Assembly (NCBI RefSeq): GCF_020541225.1
Contig: NZ_CP045889.1
Coordinates: 248,001 to 312,000 of the forward strand
Source of the DNA: Candidatus Steffania adelgidicola
Lineage (GTDB): Bacteria; Pseudomonadota; Gammaproteobacteria; Enterobacterales; Enterobacteriaceae
DNA length: 64,000 bases
Reading direction: 5' to 3'
Shown: positions 44,011 through 54,972 of the stretch, piece by piece
Position numbering within the stretch: the first letter of the stretch is position 1
Layout: the number at the start of each line of letters is the position of its first letter
Notes under the pieces: generated by a model
Databases searched by the model: none
Seen by the model: the letters and a program-made list of their open reading frames with translations, nothing else
Told to the model about the DNA's origin: nothing
Translations under genes and position numbers: made by a program

Positions 44011-44889
44011 ATGAGTATCACCTTTCACACGATCGGCATTGTCGGCTACCCGCATCACTGTAATGCGCTAGCTAGTCATCAGACGCTTTACCACTGGCTA
44101 AAGGAGAAAGGATATTTAGTTATCATGGAGCATCAGATCGCCAGGAAACTGGCTATAAACGAGGTCATAACTGGTAGTTTGCTTGATATTGGCGAGCAAG
44201 CAGATTTAGCAATCGTGATAGGCGGTGATGGAAACATGTTAGGCGCAGCGCGCGTTTTAGCACGACATAACATTAAGATTATTGGCATCAACCGTGGAAA
44301 TCTTGGCTTTCTAACGGACTTAGATCCTGATTCAGCTCTCGCGAAATTATCCGCTGTACTGTCGGGAAAGTTTCGAAGTGAAAAGCGTTTTTTACTGGAA
44401 GCTGTAGTTTTTCGAGGTGCTGTAGGGGGTAAGATAAGGAGTGCTATTAACGAGGTAGTGTTGCATTCAGGAAAAGTGGCGCACATGATCGAGTTTGAGG
44501 TATACATTGATGATGATTTTGCATTTTCCCAGCGTTCTGATGGTCTTATCATCGCAACACCGACTGGTTCTACAGCTTATTCTCTTTCTGCTGGCGGACC
44601 AATACTTACCCCAGTATTAGATGCCATTGTACTGGTGCCAATGTTCCCACATACTCTCTCCTCACGACCTCTAGTTATTAATGGCGGCAGTACTATACGG
44701 TTAAAGTTTTCCCAGCCGCCGATAAATTTAGAGATTACCTTTGACAGTCAGATCGCCTTATCAATCCAAGAAGGCGAGGAGATTTTTATCCGTCGCAGCA
44801 GCGATTATATCGATTTAGTTCATCCAGATGATTATAATTACTTTAATATATTAAGCAGTAAACTTGGTTGGTCAAAAAAATTGTTTTAA
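44011..44889 (+). CDS. nadK: NAD kinase
   Basis: Phosphorylates NAD to NADP, the only route to NADP in most bacteria. The 292 residues equal E. coli. The catalytic [11 protein letters not shown] motif (Asp73), [36 protein letters not shown], the substrate loop [25 protein letters not shown] and [14 protein letters not shown] are all intact. It ends in KLGWSKKLF as in E. coli. The ATG at 44011 lies downstream of the divergent grpE promoter region. recN and bamE, the usual genes beyond it, are not recognisable. Confidence 0.97.
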   Translation: MSITFHTIGIVGYPHHCNALASHQTLYHWLKEKGYLVIMEHQIARKLAINEVITGSLLDIGEQADLAIVIGGDGNMLGAARVLARHNIKIIGINRGNLGFLTDLDPDSALAKLSAVLSGKFRSEKRFLLEAVVFRGAVGGKIRSAINEVVLHSGKVAHMIEFEVYIDDDFAFSQRSDGLIIATPTGSTAYSLSAGGPILTPVLDAIVLVPMFPHTLSSRPLVINGGSTIRLKFSQPPINLEITFDSQIALSIQEGEEIFIRRSSDYIDLVHPDDYNYFNILSSKLGWSKKLF

Positions 44890-46166
44890 GATTTAGGGTG
44901 TATTATGTCCAGACAAATATGTGTTTTTTGAAAAATCTTTTATAAAATGTCTGTTTTTATAAAAAAGATTTTATCCTGGTTGAGATTGGTTAATAACAAA
45001 GTCATATCTCCTCGTATATAAGAGGAGATGCATAGATCTATCAAAAATAATATTGAACATGACTATGTATTTATTTTGAGCATTAATATATCTATATAGG
45101 AACATCATAAAGAGATATTGGGTGTTAACAAAACACTCTAGATATAGACTTATCTTTTAATCTAATAGATTAATTCATATACTATTATGATAAGTTTTGA
45201 TAATTCAAATCCACAGCCATAACTGATGGTCTGCTTATAGAAGATGCAGTTTTCTGTTTATCAAGAAGAATATTGATAATTAAAGCATATAAATTTTATT
45301 CTTATTATTGATGAATTGAGTTAAATGGTTACCTTCGTGAAGCGTACATATCAAATAAAATGCTTCGTTACTTATATCGAAAGAAAAGATCATGTCTGAT
45401 AAATAGGTAAGAAGAACATGGAATTCATATTCCATGTTCATAATATGAAGTCGGAATGATTTGTTTGTAAATGATATTTGATAAATTATTAAATCTTATC
45501 TCATCATTTATTGTGAACAATAAATACAAATCAACTTTTATATAAAGCATTCAGATGAAATTCTGTCACTATATATTTAAGCAATGTTATAGACAAAGAA
45601 GAGGAGCTATTAAAAGTGGGGCTGCTTTCTATCAGAGATTTTCAGATCAGACTGTATCGATACATGCCCTCTACAATCAAGTATGACGCGAATTACTATT
45701 GATTTATTGATATCACTCTTTCCTTTCAATCAATAAATTCTCAAAACATATTATCTGTATTTTGCATGGTGGCTTGAGTGTCAAGAGGATTTGATCTCCA
45801 TGGTAATCTTTATTTTAGTAGGTCTCTTTATGTATTTTTTGCTGACATATAGAGCGACTTTAAGTTGAACGACTTTTATCTGATGTGTATTGGGCGAAGT
45901 AGGCATGGTTTGGATCTAGCGGGAATCGGAAGCAACAGCGTATTATATAGTCGTCTGATTTTGAAATCAGCTTAGTAGTTTAGAGGATGTCTACGACAAT
46001 AGCTTCAATTTTAAGAAAAACATAATGAATACTATAACTTCATAATCATTATAAATATCAATTATATGTATTTTGTCTTTTAATCGGTTTGATAGAAGCC
46101 ATGCGTATTTTTTCTATTTTAGAGTAAGAAAAAACTTGATAAAATACCTCGGATAGTGACTGCGTA
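44890..46166. other. 1.3-kb gene-free region after nadK (recN/bamE expected, not seen)
   Basis: In E. coli recN and bamE follow nadK. I searched by eye for the RecN P-loop and C-terminal motifs and for BamE and saw neither. The stretch is AT-rich and full of stops. A GAATTCATATTCCATGTTCATAATATG type patch near 45420 is only a loose inverted repeat. Confidence 0.45.
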
Positions 46167-46713
46167 ATGGATCATGTGCTTATTGATAGGGTAAAAAGGT
46201 GGCAAGAAAGCGTTTAATTTATTTGTCTGAGGTTATCATCATAAAGTGCCAAACCTTATTTCTTATTATATTTTATGTGGATAAGTGCCTGATATAATTT
46301 AAAAATGTTTATTAAATTGCATCGAGCTTTAGTTAGATCTCCAGGAGATAGTGCATTTTATATATGGTGTATCGTATTTTAGTTAATAGTAAAAACAACA
46401 CTTAGTAATCCAGGAGGTGGCGTCTAGTGACGTTGACATTATCACTATAAAAAATACGAAATTATTGAAGTACTAAAGAAAATCTTCAACCATGAAAATT
46501 TAACATTATTTGCAGCGTTACAGAAGATAATATTCGATACTATCGAAGTGTTGCCTGAAGATTTTCGTATGGCTATTATGTTTGAAGAACTAGATGGTGC
46601 TCATTTATAAAATGATAGTACATCTATTGTCGTGTTCCGGCTAGGAAGAGTATATTCGCATATTTTTCGTACTCGGAAAGGAATGAATTATAGAATAAAT
46701 GAATTGTCTAGAG
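46167..46713 (+). pseudogene. rpoE: RNA polymerase sigma-E factor, broken
   Basis: Sigma-E would direct the envelope stress response. The remains run in order over the whole gene with several frame changes and stops: VLIDRVKRWQE (46176 on), AFNLFV, stop, GYHHKV in another frame, LHRALVRSPGDSAFYIW (matching AYRALDSFRGDSAFYTW), then NHENLTLFAALQKIIFDTIE and LPEDFRMAIMFEELDGAHL ending at TAA 46606-46608. The C-terminal helix-turn-helix piece LGRVYSHIFRTRKGMNYRIN (from 46639) is displaced by another lesion. The position upstream of lepA, with rse remains between, matches the E. coli rpoE-rseABC-lepA order. At least three disabling lesions are visible. Confidence 0.85.
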
Positions 46714-46873
46714 TTAACAATCTTAATACAACAAGGTGTCTAGGAATATACAACATAAAACGTTATATTTTAATGGCAAGGAATCCGGAGATACTAAAGT
46801 ATGCAACGATGTGTTTAGGGATTGTAAATTATAGAAAATTTAGGACAGTCTTATTATATTTATCATGTTATAT

Positions 46874-47001
46874 ATAGTGAAGTTAGTAAATACCTCTGTT
46901 TTACATGAATTGCGCCACTGGAATAATTTCCAATATTCACGGAGAATAAGTATAAATCATACACAGGTTGTGATGGAATTTCTGCTAGGATTACAAATCT
47001 A
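46874..47001 (+). pseudogene. rseA: Anti-sigma factor RseA, fragment
   Basis: Immediately after the rpoE relic an open patch reads TSVLHELRH-W followed by NNFQYSRRISINHTQVVMEF. It parallels the RseA N-terminal sigma-binding domain (SELLNELAHN, then W-ESYHLIRDSMRGDTPEVLHF). Start and remainder are lost. The identity is weak by sequence alone but strongly favoured by position. Confidence 0.5.
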
Positions 47002-47559
47002 GCAAAGTTTTCATTTTGGTACAGTTTACATTTATTATAATGAGTTTATTCCCTGGATAGTAGATAAAATTTTATATCTGGTTTAAGTGCTTTGAAGTGT
47101 TTGTCTTGTGTTCATCTTTATTGCTTTACTTGTCCGTACAGCATACTTATATAAAACAGTTGCTTGCGGGATTAGTAAGTTCGTTAAACCTTTCACTTTC
47201 AAGATAGCAACTAGGTGTGGATGAGTTACTTTAGTCTTCCCTCAGGTGACGTAATCGATAGCAAGTAACAAGTTCTAGCAGAAGCAAGATTTAACATGTT
47301 AATAGAATTTTAAAAGATTATTAAAGAGATCACTGCCTTCATGCTGCGAGATGCCCTACTATTAGATTAAGCAGTTAAACAGCAAAAAATATTCATGATA
47401 AAAGCGGATAGATAACTACTCGGCATATAATTGTAATGATTCTTTATGTTTTTCTAGATGAGCAGATGATTTCATTCCAGTTATGTTGCAGCTCAGGGCA
47501 GAGAGTTCGATCCGATTTTGAAAAATAGTTAGTCCAATGAGATATGCTATGTTATATCT
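47002..47559. other. Position of lost rseB
   Basis: rseB should lie here. One patch (about 47015-47085, containing FIPWIVDKILYL) faintly recalls the RseB segment PFTLNGDYIVDSLPSL. Nothing else is recognisable. Confidence 0.3.
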
Positions 47560-47750
47560 AAATCTAATTGTATAGCAGTTCCACTGTTTATCACGCAGAC
47601 CTGCCGCGCTATCGCCCCATGTAGTTATTTATCAGTAATAGTGGATAATGTTACTGAACCCTTATCCCTAGCTAAATAGCTACGGCTGTATTCTAAAGAA
47701 TACAGCGGGGTATTAAAGATAGAAAATCATTTAGGGTTTTTAGGCTAGTT
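47560..47750 (+). pseudogene. rseC: SoxR-reducing/sigma-E regulator RseC, fragment
   Basis: Upstream of lepA, near 47599-47697, the plus strand reads TCRAIAPCSY then VIVDNVTEPLSLAK, stop, LRL. It continues with a YSGVLKIENHLGFLG-like patch near 47700-47750. These follow RseC (cysteine cluster, then TIVVPCDEPLVPGQKVELG and LLSSALLVYMSPLVGLF) with a stop and length changes. The order rpoE, rseA, (rseB), rseC, lepA supports the call. Confidence 0.45.
47685..47706. repeat. 9-bp hairpin inside the rseC relic
   Basis: GCTGTATTC (47685-47693), loop TAAA, GAATACAGC (47698-47706). No T-run follows. It may be a chance palindrome. Confidence 0.45.
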
Positions 47751-48160
47751 AAAATTACCAAGGCTACTTTGATTTACGTAGGAGTTTTTTATACAGTATT
47801 ATTGGCGTTTATTAATAACCCAAGTGCGTTTTTTAATGAAAGAGATGATACGTCACATCTATAAAATTTTTAGAAAGCAGTCCGAAAATTTTCTATATTT
47901 TCTTTGTATGCTTACAAAAGAAAATGAGATATTTTGGCGTTGTTTTGTTTTTTACAACGCTAGAGTAATATGTGTCTCCCAATTGTAGCTTCTCTAAATT
48001 AAAAGCCCCAATCTTAGCAATCCTTTTCCAGCATGCTTCCTGGTTTCGATCAGATAGTGTAGTTCACACTCATCATGTTATTAGCTCTAATGTGGCAAAC
48101 TCCCTAGTAAGGTAATCATCAGAACGATATGGAACGTTTTTAAGAGAAAGAATTATTAAA
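47751..48160. other. Gap upstream of lepA
   Basis: About 410 bp between the rseC relic and lepA. No gene recognised. It presumably supplies a promoter for lepA-lepB now that the sigma-E operon has decayed; I could not pick one clear pair of boxes. Confidence 0.4.
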
Positions 48161-49966
48161 ATGAAGAATATACGAAATTTTTCTATTATAGCCCATATTG
48201 ATCATGGTAAATCGACGTTATCCGATCGCCTGATACAGTTCTGTGGTGGTTTAAGTGAGCGTAAAATGGCGGCTCAGGTTTTGGATTCTATGGATCTAGA
48301 GCGTGAGCGAGGTATCACGATTAAAGCACAAAGCGTAACGATAGCCTATCAGGCGCCAGATGGTCTGATTTATCAGTTGAATTTTATCGATACGCCTGGT
48401 CACGTAGATTTTTCCTACGAAGTCTCCCGTTCATTAGCAGCTTGTGAAGGTGCGTTACTTGTAGTTGATGCAGGACAAGGTGTAGAGGCCCAAACACTAG
48501 CTACTTGCCATACTGCGATGGAAATGAATGTGAAAGTGGTACCTGTGCTTAACAAAATTGACCTTTCCACTGCTCAGCCAGATCGTGTCGCGCAAGAAAT
48601 TGAAGATATTATTGGCATTGACTCAATCGACATGGTGCGCTGTTCAGCAAAAACTGGAATAGGCGTATCAGATGTACTGGAGCGGATTGTACGGGATATA
48701 CCTCCCCCAGAGGGTGATCCTTCTGCTCCATTACAAGCGCTGATTATTGATTCCTGGTTTAATAATTATTTAGGTGTGGTATCGCTAGTTCGTATAAAAA
48801 ACGGTACCCTTCGAAAAGGTGACAAAATTAAAGTCATGAGCACAGGTCAAGTCTACAATGCTGAAAGGCTCGGAGTCTTTACTCCGCAACATATTGACCG
48901 CGTAGTACTGAATTGCGGTGAGGTCGGCTCAGTTGTCTGCGCTATCAAAGAGATTCATGGCGCCCCTGTAGGGGATACCCTGACACTTGCACGTCAGCCT
49001 GTGAATAAAGCACTACCAGGTTTTAAAAAAACAAGACCGCAGGTCTATGCTGGGCTGTTCTCAGTAAGCGTGGACGACTATGAGACATTTCGCAGCGCCC
49101 TTAGCAAGCTTAGCTTAAACGATGCCTCCCTGTTTTATGAGCCTGAAAGTTCAACCGCGTTAGGTTTTGGTTTTCGCTGCGGTTTTCTCGGTCTACTGCA
49201 TATGGAAATTATCCAGGAGCGGTTGGAACGTGAATACGGTCTTAATCTCATCACCACTGCTCCTACAGTAATTTACGAAGTGTTAACGGTTGATAATAAA
49301 ACATTATATGTGGATAGTCCGTCTAAGTTGCCACCATTGTATAGTATCAACGCGCTACGCGAGCCTATTGCTGAATGCCATATATTGCTACCGAAAACTT
49401 ATGTAGGCAATGTGATTAGTTTATGTATCGAAAAGCGAGGCATACAGGTGAATATGATTTATCATGGTAATCAGGTGGCGTTAACTTATGACATTCCTAT
49501 GGCGGAAATGGTGCTGGATTTCTTTGATCGGCTAAAATCAATCTCACGTGGTTATGCATCTTTAGATTATGGTTTTAAGTGTTTTAAAAACTCGGATATG
49601 GTACGGGTTGATTTGTTCATTAATGGCGTAGAGATAGATGCACTAACGTTAATTACTTATCGAGATAATGCATTGTCTCGGGGACGGGAGTTAGTTGATA
49701 AACTTCAAGAGTTGATCCCGCGACAGCAATTTGATATCGCTATTCAAGCAGCTATCGAGAATCATATTGTGGCCAGGTCCACTGTGAAGCAGCTACGAAA
49801 AAATGTTTTAGCAAAGTGCTATGGTGGGGATATCAGCCGTAAGAAAAAACTTCTTCAAAAGCAAAAAGAAGGCAAAAAGCGAATGAAGCTAGTGGGTAAT
49901 GTTGAGTTACCACAGGAAGCGTTCTTGGCAATTCTGCATATGCATAAAGATAGCAAATTAGTTTAA
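48161..49966 (+). CDS. lepA: Elongation factor 4 (LepA)
   Basis: Ribosome-dependent GTPase that can back-translocate or assist 30S biogenesis. The product is 601 residues (599 in E. coli). GTPase motifs: AHIDHGKST (G1, about residues 10-18), RGITIKAQ (G2), DTPGHVDF (G3), [10 protein letters not shown] (G4) and SAKTGIGV (G5). EF-G-like domains follow and then the LepA-specific C-terminal domain ([23 protein letters not shown] as consecutive blocks), ending HKDSKLV. lepB begins 9 bp downstream, so the two are co-transcribed. Confidence 0.97.
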   Translation: MKNIRNFSIIAHIDHGKSTLSDRLIQFCGGLSERKMAAQVLDSMDLERERGITIKAQSVTIAYQAPDGLIYQLNFIDTPGHVDFSYEVSRSLAACEGALLVVDAGQGVEAQTLATCHTAMEMNVKVVPVLNKIDLSTAQPDRVAQEIEDIIGIDSIDMVRCSAKTGIGVSDVLERIVRDIPPPEGDPSAPLQALIIDSWFNNYLGVVSLVRIKNGTLRKGDKIKVMSTGQVYNAERLGVFTPQHIDRVVLNCGEVGSVVCAIKEIHGAPVGDTLTLARQPVNKALPGFKKTRPQVYAGLFSVSVDDYETFRSALSKLSLNDASLFYEPESSTALGFGFRCGFLGLLHMEIIQERLEREYGLNLITTAPTVIYEVLTVDNKTLYVDSPSKLPPLYSINALREPIAECHILLPKTYVGNVISLCIEKRGIQVNMIYHGNQVALTYDIPMAEMVLDFFDRLKSISRGYASLDYGFKCFKNSDMVRVDLFINGVEIDALTLITYRDNALSRGRELVDKLQELIPRQQFDIAIQAAIENHIVARSTVKQLRKNVLAKCYGGDISRKKKLLQKQKEGKKRMKLVGNVELPQEAFLAILHMHKDSKLV

Positions 49967-49975
49967 GGAGATAAA

Positions 49976-50929
49976 ATGGCTAATATGTTCGCTTCGATTT
50001 TGGAAGTTGTGACACTCATCACAGGAATCCTTTGGTTCTTGGAACGTTTCAAACTTCTAGCCGCTTCCTGCCTCCAGAAACACCCTGCTGTAATAAGAAA
50101 ACTGACTGGTGATAATACCCATGTAAAAAATAGTAATAAAATAAAATGGTTACAAATGTTCTCGTCAATTTTTCCAGTAGTGTTATTAGTATTTCTTATC
50201 CGTTCATTTATTGTGGAGCCATTTCAAATTCCATCAGGGTCTATGATGCCGACACTTTTAGTAAAGGATTTTATCCTGGTGGAAAAGTTTGCTTATGGTA
50301 TAAAAGATCCGATCACACAGACAACACTGATTGAAACGGGCCATCCTAAACGCGGCGATGTAGTGGTTTTTAAATATCCACCAGATCCTAGGTTGAACTA
50401 TATTAAAAGGGTTGTGGGTTTACCGGGTGACCGAGTTAGTTATGATCTTGTCAACAAACAAATTACAGTACAGCCTAGCTGCGTGAGTGGTCAGGATTGC
50501 AATACGGTGTTACCAGTTACTTATGGCGAATACAGCTTGAGCGATTTTATACAGACTTTTAATGCGACTGGTAGTAGCTTTCAGCAGGTGCCGTTTGACA
50601 GAGTAGTTAAGAGCGGTATTCGATTAGCTGAGCGTAAAGAGTCTTTAGATGGTGTGGTGCATAATATTTTGATTATACCAGGACAGCAGGATCCATTCAA
50701 AATTTATTACCAGCAGTTGGGTAGCTTTCTATCAGAATGGGAGGTGCCGCCAGGAGAATATTTTATGATGGGTGATAATCGAGATAATAGCGCCGATAGC
50801 CGTTATTGGGGTTTCGTTCCGGAAAGGAACCTGGTAGGAAAAGCTATAGCGATCTGGATAAGCTTTGATCAGCAGGAAGGTAAATGGCCGACTGGTGTGC
50901 GATTCAAGCGTATTGGAAGTATTCATTAA
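49976..50929 (+). CDS. lepB: Signal peptidase I
   Basis: Inner-membrane serine protease that cleaves signal peptides of exported proteins. The product is 317 residues (324 in E. coli). A membrane segment near residues 4-22 and a second around 62-80 (IFPVVLLVFLIRSFI) precede the periplasmic catalytic domain. The nucleophile is Ser89 in IPSGSMMPTL and the general base Lys144 in NYIKRVVGLPGDRV. The later family boxes GEYFMMGDNRDNSADSRYWG and LVGKAIAIW are intact. Together with lpoB, creA and nlpD signals in this window, it shows that a Sec export route is still in use. Confidence 0.96.
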   Translation: MANMFASILEVVTLITGILWFLERFKLLAASCLQKHPAVIRKLTGDNTHVKNSNKIKWLQMFSSIFPVVLLVFLIRSFIVEPFQIPSGSMMPTLLVKDFILVEKFAYGIKDPITQTTLIETGHPKRGDVVVFKYPPDPRLNYIKRVVGLPGDRVSYDLVNKQITVQPSCVSGQDCNTVLPVTYGEYSLSDFIQTFNATGSSFQQVPFDRVVKSGIRLAERKESLDGVVHNILIIPGQQDPFKIYYQQLGSFLSEWEVPPGEYFMMGDNRDNSADSRYWGFVPERNLVGKAIAIWISFDQQEGKWPTGVRFKRIGSIH

Positions 50930-51107
50930 TTCTTTTTTTAGCTCAGCATTATTTCGCGTATCGATGTAGAATACTTCTTAAGTAATAAAGACTGCCTCTC
51001 TTTACGGGGGGATACTATAAATAAAACAGTTTTAGATAAGGCGTGTTAAACCGAAGCCTGCTTTCTTTACTGGTTTTTTTAACGCATGCTTGAATTATTG
51101 GTATCGC

Positions 51108-51788
51108 ATGAATTCTATTTTATTAAATAGGCTCCAGAAGAAACTGGGCTACACCTTTCAACGACAAGAGCTTTTATTACAGGCGTTAACGCATCGTAGC
51201 GCTAATAGAAAACATAATGAGCGGTTGGAGTTTTTAGGTGATTCTATACTAAGTTATGTCATTGCTACTGTACTTTATAAGCGGTTCCCTCACATTGATG
51301 AGGGTGATATGAGCCGTATGCGAGCTGCACTTGTTCGCGGAAATACCCTGGCGCAAATGGCAAGGGAGTTTGAGCTTGGCGAATGTTTGTATTTAGGACC
51401 GGGAGAGTTAAAAAGCGGTGGTTTTTTTCGTGAATCAATTTTAGCAGATACCTTAGAAGCCTTAATCGGTGGTATTTTTTTAGATAGAGATATTCAATTT
51501 GTCGAAAAATTAATCCTTGAGTGGTACCGTATACGCCTAAATGAAATTAGGCCGGGGGATAAACAAAAAGATCCCAAGACTCGGCTACAAGAACATCTAC
51601 AGGGTCGTCATTTTCCACTCCCTATCTACTTAGTCGTGCAAGTTTGCGGCGAGGCGCATGATCAGGCATTTACTATACATTGTCAGGTTAGTGGACTACC
51701 GTTGCCTATAGTGGGCAATGGTTTAAGCCGTCGGAAAGCCGAGCAGGCTGCAGCAGAACAAGCACTTAAACTGCTGGAGTTGGAATGA
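51108..51788 (+). CDS. rnc: Ribonuclease III
   Basis: Double-strand-specific endonuclease that processes rRNA precursors and structured mRNAs. ATG 51108 ([10 protein letters not shown]) gives 226 residues, the E. coli length; an upstream in-frame TTG would add unrelated residues. The active-site box [10 protein letters not shown] holds Glu41 and Asp45, and the second acidic site lies in [12 protein letters not shown]. The double-stranded RNA-binding domain follows ([31 protein letters not shown]). The stop overlaps the era start by 4 bp (ATGA), implying translational coupling. Confidence 0.97.
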   Translation: MNSILLNRLQKKLGYTFQRQELLLQALTHRSANRKHNERLEFLGDSILSYVIATVLYKRFPHIDEGDMSRMRAALVRGNTLAQMAREFELGECLYLGPGELKSGGFFRESILADTLEALIGGIFLDRDIQFVEKLILEWYRIRLNEIRPGDKQKDPKTRLQEHLQGRHFPLPIYLVVQVCGEAHDQAFTIHCQVSGLPLPIVGNGLSRRKAEQAAAEQALKLLELE

Positions 51789-52690
51789 TTGAAAAAACGA
51801 CTTATTGTGGGTTTGTAGCGATTATAGGTCGGCCCAATGTTGGTAAATCAACACTGTTAAATCAATTATTAGGCCAGAAGATCTCTATTACCTCACATAA
51901 ACCACAAACTACTCGTCATCGTATTATGGGAATTTGCACCGAGGATCCTTATCAGGCTATTTATGTGGATACGCCAGGTCTGCATATTAAACAGAAGTGG
52001 GCGATTAACCGTTTGATGAATCGTACCGCCCGTAGTTCTCTTTGCGAAGTAGATATGGTGATTTTCGTGGTAGAAGGCACTCACTGGACACGAGATGATG
52101 CAATGGTAGTTAACAAACTTCTGAATCTTAACTGCCTTGTCGTAATGGCAATAAATAAAGTGGACAAAATTACTGAAAAGGAGAAATTATTGCCTCATAT
52201 AAAATTTCTTAATCAGCAGATGAATTTTCATCAGATTATACCAATCTGTGCTAAGAATGGGATGAATGTTAATGGCTTAGTTAGCATCGTGCGTAAGGCT
52301 TTGCCAAAAGCAAAGTATCGTTTTCCTAAAGAGCAAATTACTGATCGCTCGCATCGATTTATAGGATCTGAAATTATCCGTGAAAAGTTAATACGTTTTC
52401 TAGGCGATGAGCTTCCTTATGCTGTCACGGTAAAAATTGAGCGTTTACATGTTAACGAGCGCGGTGGCTATCAGATTCAAGGGTTTATTTTTGTGGAGCG
52501 TTTTAGCCAAAAAAAAATAGTTATCGGTAATAAAGGTAGTAAAATTAAAATAATTGGTATCAATGCCCGACAAGATATGGAGGAAATATTTAAGACGCGG
52601 GTACATCTTGAATTATGGGTAAAAGTGAAAACAGGCTGGGTCGACGATGAATCTGTTCTTCGAAGTTTTGGGTATCTTGATGATTTTTAA
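51785..52690 (+). CDS. era: Ribosome biogenesis GTPase Era
   Basis: Essential GTPase that binds the 3' end of 16S rRNA during 30S assembly. The 301 residues equal E. coli. G1 GRPNVGKST near residue 14, the switch region ([10 protein letters not shown]), DTPGLH, NKVDKI and a late AKNG box are present. The KH domain contains [18 protein letters not shown], and the C-terminus [21 protein letters not shown] is kept. The gene overlaps rnc by 4 bp. recO, normally next, is missing. Confidence 0.97.
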   Translation: MIEKTTYCGFVAIIGRPNVGKSTLLNQLLGQKISITSHKPQTTRHRIMGICTEDPYQAIYVDTPGLHIKQKWAINRLMNRTARSSLCEVDMVIFVVEGTHWTRDDAMVVNKLLNLNCLVVMAINKVDKITEKEKLLPHIKFLNQQMNFHQIIPICAKNGMNVNGLVSIVRKALPKAKYRFPKEQITDRSHRFIGSEIIREKLIRFLGDELPYAVTVKIERLHVNERGGYQIQGFIFVERFSQKKIVIGNKGSKIKIIGINARQDMEEIFKTRVHLELWVKVKTGWVDDESVLRSFGYLDDF

Positions 52691-54242
52691 AAAATCGATA
52701 TATGCCTGTCATCTCCGATGGGGGATGTAATTTAATAGTCTAGATAAGTAGTACACATGAATTGATTTTTTCATCATCTAACAAAGTATATGGATATGAC
52801 TTAAGCTTTTAATATTGTATCTACAAGGATAAGTTCTGTTAGAGAATATTCTGTACGTCCATTCTTTCTCGAGTATTCCTTTTATTTTTAAAGTATTTTT
52901 TTTACTAATAATCTACTTTGATTCGTCTCTGAATATCAGGGGGGTATATTTATTTTTTTCTTTGACCTACAGGTTTTCATAGTCTAAAAAATGCTATGTA
53001 CATGACTAATCTCGCCGATTTTTAGCCTATTATTCTACTATTTTTGATTCTTATTATATAAGAGCTACACTCTTAGTACTCTATAGTGTAGTAATCTATG
53101 ATTCAATCAAGATTAAATCAGATTCAAGGATTCAGATATAACTCCTATCAAATAGCGAGGGGAGAAGGACTCTTTTTATAAAAACATTAGGTTTTCTAAC
53201 GGGTGATGATTTTCGTCTAGAAACGATTAAGAATATAGAAAAGTGAGTCACTGATAATAGAGTTATTTATATGACGTATAGAGTATATTTCACATGCAAT
53301 ATCATAGCTATAGATGAAGTTAACCAGAATAGCATCAAGAGTCAGGAGACTGGATAAGTGGTTTTTTATATAATGATTTATAGATAAATAACTAATTATA
53401 AATAAGATAATTAGTGCTATAGCTAGTGGAATTATTGGGCTAAAGATGAGATTCGAGATTATTAGAAATCAATTATGTCTCTTAGAGAAAGAGATCAATT
53501 AAAAACATTCTTGAAAACCCTGAAATAATGATGAAAAACCTAAATTTTTAGTGAAGTTATCATGATTAACCAGATATTAATCTAGGATTAATATCTAGTT
53601 AAGTACTTACTTATCTATATATTTGCTAGATATTAGAAATAATCAGAAAAGAAAAATAAAAATATTTATTGAGAGATATATGTTTTTTATTTTAAATACT
53701 AACTGTTACATAAAAGTACTGAGCTATCTTTGACTTGATCGTGTATCTCTTATGACAGCTTGTTCTATGACCAAGTTAAGGAAAGACAATCTAGGTGATG
53801 GGTGCCTCCGTTAAATAAAAGCTGGAGCACTTTAAATTACTCTCTCTGAGTAAGGAGTGGGGTATATTGAATATTTTCTTTACTGTAGTGGTAGTTAGGT
53901 GCTGGTAAAAAATACTATTCTTTTGCTTTAAAATCGTTTTAGCGAGTGTGCGTTGAAAGTTATAATGGTATATTAACATATTAATATGAATGTGTTACTT
54001 GTTATGAGGGTGCATTCATATAGTGAAAAAGCTTTATGTAGGCGGAACGCAATCAAGAGCTTCAAGTTTCTCTCACCCATTTTTGCGATTAGGAATTAAT
54101 TAAGAGATTTAGATTAATGCTCGCATTATGCGATGTGATAAATCTAAATATGAAGAGGATCATCAATAAATTTCAGAAGTCTTTACCTCCGCAAGAGTTT
54201 ACTCTTTATAGATTTTACCTATAAAAAGTTAGGGGGAGGACA
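52691..54242. other. 1.55-kb degraded region between era and pdxJ (recO expected)
   Basis: recO occupies this place in E. coli. I see no convincing RecO sequence; a patch near 52974-53030 (FHSLKNAMYMTNLADF) is only vaguely like the RecO N-terminus. The interval is twice the size of recO and full of stops. Its right end supplies the pdxJ ribosome-binding site. Confidence 0.45.
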
Positions 54243-54972
54243 ATGTTTGAATTGCTTTTAGGTGTAAATATTGATCATATAGCAACGCTACGCAATGCAC
54301 GTGGAACAACCTGGCCAGATCCTGTTCAGGCAGCTTTTATTGCCGAGCAAGGGGGAGAATAGTATTACTAGGCACGTACGCGAAGATCGCAGACATATTA
54401 CCGATCGCAATATCTATTTGCTGCGCAAGACGATTCAAACTCGAATGAATTTAGAAATAGCTGTCACAGAAAAGATGATCAATATGGCTTGGAACTTATT
54501 ACTGAATTTTTGCTGTCTGGTGCCTGAATAACGCCAGGAAATTACTACTGAAGGTGGGTTGGATGTTGTGAGTCAGCATGACAAGATACGTCAAGCGGTA
54601 ACCCGGTTGAGTAATAGCGGTATTCAGGTTTCGTTATTTATTGATGCAAATGAGCATCAAATTTCAGCGGCGGCGGATATAGGGGTGCCTTATGTGGAAA
54701 GGCATACAGGTGCTTATGCTGGCGAAGAAGATGAGGTATCTCGTTTAGCTCAGTTATCCAGTATTAGTGATGGTGCTTAATATGCCGAGACGTTAGGACT
54801 TAAGGTCAATGTTGGTCATGGTTTTGATTGTTACAATGTGAAACCGGTAGCTGCGTTATTGTATATCCAGGAGGTGAACATTGGTCATGCCATTATCAGT
54901 CGTGCTATAGTTGATGGTTTGGGAAAAGCGGTAAAAGATATGAAATGCATATTGTATAAAGCTCGTTCTTGA
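54243..54972 (+). pseudogene. pdxJ: Pyridoxine 5'-phosphate synthase, frameshifted
   Basis: PdxJ would build pyridoxine 5'-phosphate, the precursor of vitamin B6. The frame starts after GGGGGAGGACA with [20 protein letters not shown] and runs to [14 protein letters not shown] length change at about 54345-54362 then shifts frame (13 nt where 12 or 15 are expected). The new frame gives [18 protein letters not shown] and NFCCLVPE, hits TAA at 54529-54531, resumes ITTEGGLDVVSQHDK, IQVSLFIDANEHQISAAA and HTGAYAGEE, hits TAA at 54778-54780, and ends with LGLKVNVGHGF and NIGHAIISRAIVDG. Protein-level similarity remains high on both sides of each lesion, so inactivation looks recent. The TGA at 54970-54972 overlaps the acpS ATG. 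Confidence 0.9.

Noticed and set aside
44133..44552. 139-codon minus-strand frame
   Set aside because: It is the antisense shadow of nadK, whose plus-strand product is a full-length match to NAD kinase.
45940..45975. CTGATTTTGAAATCAG, resembling a tRNA-Ser anticodon arm
   Set aside because: The loop size is wrong (6 or 8 instead of 7 nt) and no acceptor, D or T arms can be found around it.
44890..46166. recN or bamE relic after nadK
   Set aside because: No P-loop, signature or C-terminal RecN motif and no BamE lipobox could be found by eye; only position would support it.
46632..46877. 81-codon plus-strand frame as an independent small gene
   Set aside because: Its first half is the C-terminal helix-turn-helix remnant of rpoE and the rest is AT-rich run-on, so it is included in the rpoE pseudogene.
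54295..54780. Two plus-strand frames (54295-54531 and 54559-54780) as separate genes
   Set aside because: Both are in-order pieces of the broken pdxJ and share one reading frame separated by a TAA.
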